64,000 nt of DNA. Source: Desulfosporosinus fructosivorans (GTDB taxonomy: Bacteria > Bacillota > Desulfitobacteriia > Desulfitobacteriales > Desulfitobacteriaceae). Location: positions 744,001 to 808,000 of the forward strand of contig NZ_SPQQ01000001.1 in NCBI RefSeq assembly GCF_004766045.1. The letters run 5' to 3'. A program made the position numbers and the translations under genes. Each line of letters starts with the position of its first letter. The stretch's first letter is position 1. The notes below the pieces were generated by a model. The model searched no databases. It saw nothing but the letters and a program-made list of their open reading frames with translations, and was not told the DNA's origin. Of this stretch, positions 27,977-35,346 are shown in pieces.

Positions 27977-28981
27977 ATGAAAAAGTTGCTTGCAATATTT
28001 ACCATTTCCTTGCTATTGCTGTCTGGGTGCGGAACCGGATCTACTTCACCCACTCCAGCGACAACTAAACCACCTACCGTCGTAAACTTAATGCTAGACT
28101 GGACGCCTAATACAAATCACACGGGTCTTTTTGTTGCCCAAGAAAAGGGGTATTTCGCTAGGGAGGGTTTAGAGGTTAAATTCATCCAGCCTTCTAGTTC
28201 CGGAAATGTTGAACAGCTTGTGGCGGTCGGAAAAGCTGACTTTGGAGTGAGTCATCAAGAACAGGTAACCACTGCACGCGCCAACGATGTGCCGATTCTC
28301 TCCCTAGCCGCTATCATTCAACACAACACTTCAGGATTTGTTTCTCCAACCTCTAAGAATATTTTAAGAGCCAAAGACTTCGAAGGGAAGACTTACGGGG
28401 GATGGGGGCTACCCTCAGAAGATGCGATTCTCAAAGCACTCATGCAAAAGGAAAATGCTGATTTCTCGAAGCTTAAAATGATCAATATTGGAGAGTCTGA
28501 TCAACTTACGTCTTTAACCAAAGATATTGATTTAACCTGGATCTTTTATGGTTGGACCGGCAAAGAAGCAGAATTGCGAAATCAGACGTTAAATATGATG
28601 TGGTTAAAAGACGTTGACCCAGCTCTCGACTTTTATACTCCCGTCGTGATTACCAACGAGAAAATGATACAATCTCAACCAGAACTAACCCGTCAGTTTA
28701 TGCAAGCGGTTAGTGAAGGCTATCAATATGCGATCAAGAATCCGACGGAAGCGGCAGAGATCTTGATAAAGAATGCGCCCGAAGCAAATCCAGACTTAAT
28801 CCGAAGCAGTCAGGCTTGGCTCAGTCCCAGGTATCAAGCAGATGCAGCCCAGTGGGGAATACAGAAGTCAGAGGTTTGGGAGCGCTATGCGAAATGGCTT
28901 GTCGAACGCAACCTGTTGCCGAAGATGATTGATCCCTCCAAGGCCTACACGAACGAGTTCTTACCTGAGGCAAATTCCTAA
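27977..28981 (+). CDS. thiY: ThiY-like substrate-binding lipoprotein (NMT1/THI5 family)
   Basis: The 334 residues begin with a lipoprotein signal (hydrophobic core, then LLLSGC, Cys18). The NMT1/THI5-like domain follows, with the hallmark LMLDWTPNTNHTGLFVA and a GGWGLPSED loop. It should bind a pyrimidine thiamine precursor outside the membrane and deliver it to the ThiX-like permease. GGGGAG precedes ATG 27977. A palindromic repeat follows before the ATPase gene. Confidence 0.9.
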   Translation: MKKLLAIFTISLLLLSGCGTGSTSPTPATTKPPTVVNLMLDWTPNTNHTGLFVAQEKGYFAREGLEVKFIQPSSSGNVEQLVAVGKADFGVSHQEQVTTARANDVPILSLAAIIQHNTSGFVSPTSKNILRAKDFEGKTYGGWGLPSEDAILKALMQKENADFSKLKMINIGESDQLTSLTKDIDLTWIFYGWTGKEAELRNQTLNMMWLKDVDPALDFYTPVVITNEKMIQSQPELTRQFMQAVSEGYQYAIKNPTEAAEILIKNAPEANPDLIRSSQAWLSPRYQADAAQWGIQKSEVWERYAKWLVERNLLPKMIDPSKAYTNEFLPEANS

Positions 28982-28985
28982 AAGT

Positions 28986-29108
28986 AATCAGTCAATCTGC
29001 CAGTCTATTTCGCGTAATACTGCGTCGGTATGTTCACCCTATAACCCGCTATGAGGTGAACATACCTCCTTGTCAGACACAAAATATCCATGGCATCTTG
29101 ACTTGTTT
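28986..29108. repeat. ~125-bp structured palindromic repeat, copy B (thiY-thiZ gap)
   Basis: It is homologous to 21405-21529, sharing blocks such as ACTGCGTCGG, CTATGAGGT and AAATATCCATGGCATCTT. Its inner stem GGTATGTTCA (29027-29036) / TGAACATACC (29057-29066) keeps pairing although one base pair is swapped from A-T to T-A relative to copy A. Confidence 0.75.
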
Positions 29109-29143
29109 TTCTTTCATATATTTAAATCCTAAGGAGGAGTAAA

Positions 29144-29902
29144 ATGGGACTATCTCTTAGAGGTCTTTCCAAATCTTATTCTAGTCCACAAAAAAACTTA
29201 TCCATGGAGGTTTTGCAACCTCTAGATTTAGAGGTTGAGACGGGTTCCTTTGTTTCCTTGATCGGACCGTCAGGTTGTGGCAAGAGTACGATTTGCAATC
29301 TTGTGGCTGGAATTGAGAGTCCAGATACAGGGAAAATATTTTTGGATGGTCGAGCGATCCAGGGGACTCTAGGAAACGTTGGTTATATGCCCCAAAAAGA
29401 TTTACTGCTACCCTGGCGTACTCTGTTAGAAAACGTACTTTTGGGTTGTGAGATTATGCATAAGGACAGACTCGAAGCACGGGTAGAGGCTAAAGAATGG
29501 TTAAATCAGTTCGGGCTCTCTCCATTTTCTGAGCATTACCCGCACCAGTTATCAGGGGGGATGAGACAACGCGGAGCTTTACTGCGGACGATTCTCTTTG
29601 GCAAAAAAACATTGCTTCTAGACGAGCCCTTCGGTGCTCTGGATGCTTTGACCCGACGAGAAATGCAACGTTGGCTTTTAAGCATTTGGAATCGAACAAG
29701 GCACACCGTTTTATTGATCACTCACGATATTGATGAGGCTATTCTTCTTTCCGATAGAGTTGTTGTTCTAAGTCGACGTCCTACGCGGATTATCCAAGAG
29801 TTTAAAATCCCATTTCCCCACCCGCGTGATCCGGATGAGTTGTTGCTTTCTAATGTTGCCATAGGTTTAAAAAGGCAACTCCTAGACCTGCTTATACATT
29901 AA
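29144..29902 (+). CDS. thiZ: ABC transporter ATP-binding protein, ThiZ-like
   Basis: This 252-residue ATPase has Walker A GPSGCGKST, Q-loop MPQKDLLLPW, signature LSGGMRQRGAL and Walker B LLLDEPFGALD, with the switch histidine in LITHDIDEA. It belongs to the nitrate/sulfonate/thiamine-precursor group and completes the ThiXYZ-like importer. AAGGAGGAG precedes ATG 29144. It is separated from thiY by the repeat element but lies in the same orientation. Confidence 0.88.
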   Translation: MGLSLRGLSKSYSSPQKNLSMEVLQPLDLEVETGSFVSLIGPSGCGKSTICNLVAGIESPDTGKIFLDGRAIQGTLGNVGYMPQKDLLLPWRTLLENVLLGCEIMHKDRLEARVEAKEWLNQFGLSPFSEHYPHQLSGGMRQRGALLRTILFGKKTLLLDEPFGALDALTRREMQRWLLSIWNRTRHTVLLITHDIDEAILLSDRVVVLSRRPTRIIQEFKIPFPHPRDPDELLLSNVAIGLKRQLLDLLIH

Positions 29903-29917
29903 ACAATATCAAAGGCA

Positions 29918-29950
29918 CCAGGCACTTAATTCCATTAATTAAGTGCCTGG
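29918..29950. terminator. Terminator-like palindrome after thiZ (CCAGGCACTTAAT type)
   Basis: A perfect 13-bp stem CCAGGCACTTAAT / ATTAAGTGCCTGG is embedded in AAAGGCACCAGGCAC. Outer AAACAA / TTGTTT arms extend it. It probably ends the thi transcript. The core resembles widespread GGTGCCTGGCACC-type intergenic repeats. Confidence 0.6.
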
Positions 29951-30001
29951 CGTTGTTTCATAAAACATTCGGGTGAAACCGGAAGGGGCTCTGGTGAATA
30001 G

Positions 30002-30339
30002 GATACCTATGCTCTCTTTCAAAAGGAGCTAGAGCGTTGTGTCCTCAACTCCCTAGTAATCTGTCTCTTCGCTCGAAAGCTGTATAACCGGGAAATAGTC
30101 CTGAACCACTAAGGGCAGTCGGCTATACACTGACAGACGACGATCTAACAACCATCGGAAAACGGATCTTCGAGTCTAAACAACGCATAAAGAAAAACTA
30201 GGGTTCGACCCGCGGCAGGTGAAATTACCAAAACGCTTCCTCGAAACTCCTAGTATGCATGGCAAGCTTGACATGTCGGTAGTGGAAAGAATGATTCAGC
30301 AGTATGTAGAAAAATGCGAAGTGTCTTTAAAGAGTTGAC
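30002..30339 (+). pseudogene. Remnant of aldehyde:ferredoxin oxidoreductase C-terminus
   Basis: Translating across frames gives a broken match to the end of AOR-family tungsten/molybdenum oxidoreductases. Frame 1 (from about 30002) reads ALFQKELERCVLNSLVICLF, keeping the conserved NSL-x-x-C-x-F cluster cysteine. A shift near 30110 leads to GYTLTDDDLTTIGKRIFESK, then a stop. A second shift near 30200 leads to GFDPRQVKLPKRFLETPS and ends in MIQQYVEKC near 30320. At least two frameshifts and internal stops show decay. No N-terminal part was found. It fills most of the 500-base gap before the aminotransferase gene. Confidence 0.72.
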
Positions 30340-30404
30340 ATATGTTGAGAAAATATTAAACTTAGATTTAAATAGTATGTTTAATAAAAGAAAGGTTGAA
30401 CGCT

Positions 30405-31589
30405 ATGATTTCTAATACAATGCAAGAACAGGTAAAGAACAGTTCTGTTATCCGGGCCATGTTTGAGGAAGGAAAAAGACTGGCAGGGATTCACGGAGTG
30501 GAAAATGTCTTTGATTTTAGCCTAGGGAACCCCAATGTTGAACCACCGAAGGAAGTAAAGAACGCAATTTTAGAGGTTATAAATACTGGGAATTCTATGG
30601 GCATTCATGGGTATATGAATAACTCCGGTTATGAAGATGTAAGAGCTGCAATTGCCAAGTCAATCAATGATAAATTCTCCACCGCTTTTACACAAAATAA
30701 CATTATTATGACTGTTGGCGCAGCAGGTGGGTTAAATGTCATTTTTAAAACACTACTTAACCCAGGGGATGAGGTCATTACGTTCGCACCATTTTTTGGA
30801 GAATACAGAAACTATGTGAAAAACTTTGAGGGCGAATTAGTTATAGTATCCCCTAATACGATTGATTTTCAGCCGAATCTTGAAGAATTCAAAGAGAAAA
30901 TAACCCCTAGAACTAAAGCGGTTATCATCAATTCCCCTAATAATCCAACAGGGGTTATCTATTCGGAAGCAACCATTATCAAGCTCTCAGAAATACTGAA
31001 TGAGAAGCAAAAAGAATTTGGCACAGATATTTATCTTGTCTCTGATGAACCGTATCGAGAACTTGCTTATGATAATGCTGAAGTGCCTTACCTTTCAAAA
31101 TATTATGAGAACACGATAATCGGGTACTCCTTCAGCAAATCTCTTTCGTTACCCGGCGAAAGAATAGGCTATTTAGTGATTCCGGATCAGGTGGCTGATT
31201 ACCAAAATATCGTTTCAGCAGCAAATATTGCTAATCGCATTTTAGGTTTTGTTAATGCTCCGTCATTATTCCAGCGCGTCATTGCAAAGTGCTTAGACGC
31301 AAAGGTGGATATTCGTACCTATAACAGAAATCGTGAACTCCTTTATAAAGGGCTTTCATCATACGGCTACGAATGCATTAAACCTGAAGGTGCATTTTAC
31401 ATGTTTGTTAAAACTCCTATTGAGAATGATGTTGAATTCTGTAACCTGGCAAAGAAGAAGAACATTCTTCTTGTTCCTGGCACTGTATTTGGCTGCCCCG
31501 GTTATGTTCGAATTGCCTATTGTGTGGCTTATTATAAAATTGAGAAAGCATTGCCGTACTTTAAGGCTCTCATTGAAGAAGTTAAATAA
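30405..31589 (+). CDS. PLP-dependent aminotransferase (class I/II)
   Basis: This fold-type I aminotransferase has 394 residues, normal for the AspC/AraT group. Motifs are the PLP lysine in YSFSKSLSLPGERIGYL, NSPNNPTGVIYSE, and the C-terminal RIAYCV arginine that would bind the substrate carboxylate. The amino-acid specificity cannot be read from sequence. ATG 30405 lies 9 bases after AAAGAAAGG; in-frame TTG 30396 is too close to that site. It stands alone, with a bidirectional terminator after it. Confidence 0.9.
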   Translation: MISNTMQEQVKNSSVIRAMFEEGKRLAGIHGVENVFDFSLGNPNVEPPKEVKNAILEVINTGNSMGIHGYMNNSGYEDVRAAIAKSINDKFSTAFTQNNIIMTVGAAGGLNVIFKTLLNPGDEVITFAPFFGEYRNYVKNFEGELVIVSPNTIDFQPNLEEFKEKITPRTKAVIINSPNNPTGVIYSEATIIKLSEILNEKQKEFGTDIYLVSDEPYRELAYDNAEVPYLSKYYENTIIGYSFSKSLSLPGERIGYLVIPDQVADYQNIVSAANIANRILGFVNAPSLFQRVIAKCLDAKVDIRTYNRNRELLYKGLSSYGYECIKPEGAFYMFVKTPIENDVEFCNLAKKKNILLVPGTVFGCPGYVRIAYCVAYYKIEKALPYFKALIEEVK

Positions 31590-31616
31590 AACAATATTCT
31601 AGACTAAAGCGCGTGT

Positions 31617-31657
31617 GAAAGACCCGTTTGCAGTGAATTATTGCAAACGGGTCTTTC
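31617..31657. terminator. Bidirectional terminator between convergent genes
   Basis: A perfect 16-bp stem GAAAGACCCGTTTGCA with its complement and a 9-base loop lies between the aminotransferase (plus) and the response regulator (minus). Confidence 0.8.
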
Positions 31658-32361
31658 TAGCAGCAAAATTTGTAGCCTACACCCCATACAGTAAGTATAT
31701 ATTCTGGGTGGCCAGGGGTGGGCTCAATTTTTTCTCTAATTTTTCTGATGAAAACCGTAATGGTTCCCGAATCCCCTAAATATTTCCCCTCCCACAGATT
31801 ATCAAAAAGTTGCTTTCTCGTAAATACCTGTCCTGGGTGATTTGCCATAAATGATAGGAGTTCGAATTCTTTAGGGGTTAGGTCCACTTTTTCTCCTCGT
31901 ACATTGACTTCAAAACTCTTATTGTTGATTTCCAACTCTTTAACTACAATGCAATCTTTATTTTCCTGAGAACTCTCAGATTCTTTTTTAAAGGCCACCC
32001 GTCGAAACATGGCTTTCATCCGCAAAGCTAGCTCTACAGGGCTGAAAGGCTTGGTTATATAGTCATCTGCTCCCATATTGAAACCCACACTCTTATCGAC
32101 GATATCTCCTTTGGCCGAAAGTAAGATAATCGGAACCACGCTATCTAGACGAATTCTCCGACAGACTTCAAATCCATCGATTTCTGGAAGCATGACATCT
32201 AGAATGATTAGATCTGGATTTTCACGGGTAAACATTTGCAAAGCTTTTTCTCCGTCAGCAGCATAGCAAAAGTCATAACCTTCTTTTTGAATAAGATGTT
32301 CTATTATTTTACGAATACTGTCTTCGTCATCGACCAACATCACTTTTAAGCGTTCCACCAT
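31657..32361 (-). CDS. Response regulator, OmpR/PhoB family
   Basis: This 234-residue two-domain regulator has a receiver domain with acidic pocket VDDED and phospho-acceptor Asp55 in LIILDVMLPEIDG, and Lys in ITKPFSPVEL. A winged-helix DNA-binding domain follows (LTPKEFELLSFMANHPGQVF...). It is encoded 19 bases downstream of the sensor kinase on the same strand and is probably co-transcribed. The divergent torD-dms cluster is the likely target, by proximity only. Confidence 0.92.
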   Translation of the reverse strand: MVERLKVMLVDDEDSIRKIIEHLIQKEGYDFCYAADGEKALQMFTRENPDLIILDVMLPEIDGFEVCRRIRLDSVVPIILLSAKGDIVDKSVGFNMGADDYITKPFSPVELALRMKAMFRRVAFKKESESSQENKDCIVVKELEINNKSFEVNVRGEKVDLTPKEFELLSFMANHPGQVFTRKQLFDNLWEGKYLGDSGTITVFIRKIREKIEPTPGHPEYILTVWGVGYKFCC

Positions 32362-32380
32362 TGTTTACCTTCTTTTCACT

Positions 32381-34060
32381 TTACTCAATATCCTGGATAG
32401 GAAGACCTACAATAAAACTACTGCCACCGCCACATTTACTTTCTACTTTAATCCATCCTCTATGAAGTTCTACTAATTCCTTTGCTAAGGCTAGTCCTAG
32501 CCCGGTACCTCCATATTTTCGAGATGGCGAACTATCAGCCTGCGTGAATTTCTCAAAAATATACTTTTGGTATTCTTCGTTAATCCCTATCCCATTGTCA
32601 TTTACTATGATAATGATCTCTTTCCTATGATCATTAAATTGAACCAGGATCTCAACAGTTCCTCCTTTTTCTGTGAACTTCACAGCATTTCCCGCCAGAT
32701 TTTCCACAACTCTCCGTAGCTTCTCGGGATCGGCTTTGGTCAGCGGAACCTCCGGTGTAACCTGAACATGAAATTCCAATTCTTTGTTTTTTGCAAGAGG
32801 AGCAATGACACTCTCCACTGAAGCTATTATATCGGTCATATCCACCACTTCTAAAGCAAGCTGACCTTTCCCTGCTTCAATTTTGGCCAGATCTAGAATG
32901 TTATTGATAAGTCTTAATAAGATTTGGCTGTTTAGGAGCACTTCTTCGAGATAGTGTTGTTGTTTCTTTTCCTCCGGGGGAATGTCAACCAACATAAGCT
33001 CGGCAAATGCCATAATCGATGTAAGAGGAGTTCTTAACTCATGACTCATGACAGCTAAGAATTCAGATTTGTAAACATTTGTCTCTTCTAATCTAAGATT
33101 AACTTGTTCTAATTCTTGTTTATGCTTTTTTAATATCAAATTGGCTTTTTCCAGTTCAGATGTTCGCTGTTCAACTTTCAACTCTAAATTACTATACAAA
33201 TCCTTCAACTGCTCCGTCATATTCTGAAAATGATTAGTCAGCCTCTTTATTTCTCCTTTGGCTTTCAAATGACTTAGGTTCACATCCCATTTACCTGCGC
33301 CTACCTGAGCCACGACTTTTTCCAGTTCACCAAGAGAACTGGTCACCATTCCGGTCACTAAGAAATAAATACAAATGACACAAACTAAAATCAGGATAAC
33401 AGAAAAGAATCCATTGCTTAATTGACTCTCTCTGATATTTTCATAGTAAATATCCATGGGCATTGTTAAAGAAAGAGCACCCGCAAAATCTCCAATCTCC
33501 AGGCCATCTTTGGCAAATCCTGATATATCTATTTCTCCTTTAGGTTTGCCATGACAGTCCAGACAATTTTTATCGATACTTAAAGGGGTCATATAGCGGA
33601 ACACATGTGTTCCATTTACTGTTTCAATAGACCAATATTCCATCGTAGAGGGATTCTCTTTAAAGTAGGTAATACCTCCTATCTCAAAATCATCAGGGGT
33701 ATTCAATACATTTCTACAAACAGTATTTGTTGGTTTTATGTTATATTCAGTTTCTGAAGCTAGCATTGCTCCTACACCCATAGCTACGGTAGAACAGCTT
33801 AAATGCTTAAACTCTAAGTTTCCTGCAAAATTATAATTGATCTTATGTTGATTAATGGCCATGAATTCCCACAAGGCTTTCTGCTGCTCAGAGATAATCT
33901 GGGCTTTCTCTGTCATCGCACGTACTGCTTGTTTTTTCTCTTCGTTAAAATCCCAGAAAAACTTAAAACTCATCACGGTGATAATGACAATGACAGTTGC
34001 TAACATAAAACGAAAGGTTAAATTATCTGTGGTTTTTAATTTCTCTCCTAAGTCTTTCAT
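32381..34060 (-). CDS. Sensor histidine kinase with extracytoplasmic DUF3365 (c-haem-type) domain
   Basis: The 559 residues comprise TM helix 1 (about 17-36) and an external DUF3365/Tll0287-like domain with a CLDCH motif (166-170) that could bind c-type haem. TM helix 2 (about 216-240), a HAMP-like linker and a coiled coil (about 285-330) follow. HisKA has His340 in SHELRTPL, and HATPase has NDNGIG and GGTGLGLALAKELV. The architecture suggests a redox or ligand sensor facing outside. It precedes the response regulator gene. Haem binding is inferred from the motif. Confidence 0.9.
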   Translation of the reverse strand: MKDLGEKLKTTDNLTFRFMLATVIVIITVMSFKFFWDFNEEKKQAVRAMTEKAQIISEQQKALWEFMAINQHKINYNFAGNLEFKHLSCSTVAMGVGAMLASETEYNIKPTNTVCRNVLNTPDDFEIGGITYFKENPSTMEYWSIETVNGTHVFRYMTPLSIDKNCLDCHGKPKGEIDISGFAKDGLEIGDFAGALSLTMPMDIYYENIRESQLSNGFFSVILILVCVICIYFLVTGMVTSSLGELEKVVAQVGAGKWDVNLSHLKAKGEIKRLTNHFQNMTEQLKDLYSNLELKVEQRTSELEKANLILKKHKQELEQVNLRLEETNVYKSEFLAVMSHELRTPLTSIMAFAELMLVDIPPEEKKQQHYLEEVLLNSQILLRLINNILDLAKIEAGKGQLALEVVDMTDIIASVESVIAPLAKNKELEFHVQVTPEVPLTKADPEKLRRVVENLAGNAVKFTEKGGTVEILVQFNDHRKEIIIIVNDNGIGINEEYQKYIFEKFTQADSSPSRKYGGTGLGLALAKELVELHRGWIKVESKCGGGSSFIVGLPIQDIE

Positions 34061-34175
34061 AACTCAACGCCTTTTTATTCTTGTGATTATTTTCCCGAAG
34101 TATTGTGATGGAGAACTTAAAAAAGTTTATCATATTCCTTCGTGTTTTGTAAGGCCATTTTAATAGCCACACATT

Positions 34176-34248
34176 CCCTTGAAGTAAAGTTCCCTTCAAG
34201 GGGTTAAATAAAAATAACAAGATATTAATATTTTGTTAATATCTTGTT
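34176..34248. promoter_or_regulatory. Two palindromes in the kinase-torD divergent region
   Basis: CCCTTGAAG / CTTCAAGGGG lies at 34176-34203, and a perfect 13-bp inverted repeat AACAAGATATTAA / TTAATATCTTGTT at 34216-34248. They sit in the 341-base gap between divergently transcribed genes and could be regulator-binding sites or a transcription barrier. No gene was seen in the gap. Confidence 0.5.
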
Positions 34249-34401
34249 ATAAATGGTTAATATCTCTATGCTAAACTACACAACAAATGGATTTTTTTTC
34301 AGCGCAACCTTTCCATTTGCGTAATCGTGCTTGTTTAGCAAATCTATTTAAACTAATCACACCTTGATACTACATAACTAATAGAAAGGAGGTTCCATTA
34401 T

Positions 34402-35091
34402 ATGACTAAGCAAAACGACGGTATTGCCATATTTCTCGCCAATCGTCATTACCTCTATGGATTATTGCAGCACATATTCGGCCATGAGCCGAGCATCGAA
34501 TTGATAGAAGTTATCGTAAGCGAGCATACAAAAAAAGCCCTGAAGCTATTACTGGATGAAGATGAGCATAAACTTAACGACTGTTTGGCCGTATTGGAGG
34601 AATTGAAGCAGGCCATTTCTACTGGCGCAGATGATACTCTGGATAAGCTGAAAAGCGAATACACTTATTTAATGCTGGGGCCGAATAAGTTGCCTGCTCC
34701 TCCTTGGGAATCTGTATATCTGACTGACGAGCGGATGATCTTTCAGGAAAACACTTTAAGGGTGCGACGTACTTATCTAGAATATCAGTTCTTGCCAGCG
34801 AATTATCCTCATGAAGCGGATGACCATATTGCTTTGGAGTTGGACTTCTTGACACATTTGGCGAAGCTCACGCAAGAAGCCTTCGAGGAAGAGAACATTG
34901 AAGAAGTAAAGAGGCTGTTGTCCGACCAGAAGGCGTTTTTAGAGGAACATTTGCTGGTTTGGATTGGCGATTTTGCCGAACAAATACAACTTTCAAAAAC
35001 GCATCACCTATATCCGCAGATGGCGTCATTAACTGAGCAGGTTTTGAAAATAGATGCTGCCGCTCTCGATGAACTTATTTCCTTGCTCTAA
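34402..35091 (+). CDS. TorD/DmsD-family molybdoenzyme chaperone
   Basis: This 229-residue all-helical protein of the TorD/NarJ superfamily has the typical central region YTYLMLGPNKLPAPPWESVY and the later DDHIALELDFLTHLA. Such chaperones bind the twin-arginine leader of a molybdoenzyme and hold it until the cofactor is inserted. The next gene encodes exactly such an enzyme with a Tat leader, so that is the presumed client. AAAGGAGG precedes ATG 34402. Confidence 0.9.
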   Translation: MTKQNDGIAIFLANRHYLYGLLQHIFGHEPSIELIEVIVSEHTKKALKLLLDEDEHKLNDCLAVLEELKQAISTGADDTLDKLKSEYTYLMLGPNKLPAPPWESVYLTDERMIFQENTLRVRRTYLEYQFLPANYPHEADDHIALELDFLTHLAKLTQEAFEEENIEEVKRLLSDQKAFLEEHLLVWIGDFAEQIQLSKTHHLYPQMASLTEQVLKIDAAALDELISLL

Positions 35092-35346
35092 CCCGAGATA
35101 ATTAGATGAATGATGACCTATAGTCTCTTGCAGTTATGGTAAAAGGCTATGGCTATGGTTCAATTCAACCCATGTGACAATCGCTAATACAAAGATAGAA
35201 TAACAAACAAAACAAGACAAAATATTTATCTTTGTATTTGATACACAAGGGTAGGAACTTCAACTAATTCAATCCAATGGCTGAAAAGGGGGGAGACAGA
35301 CCCCTGTAGGTAATCTTTTTACTTCAAATATGTTTAAAGGAGGTTA

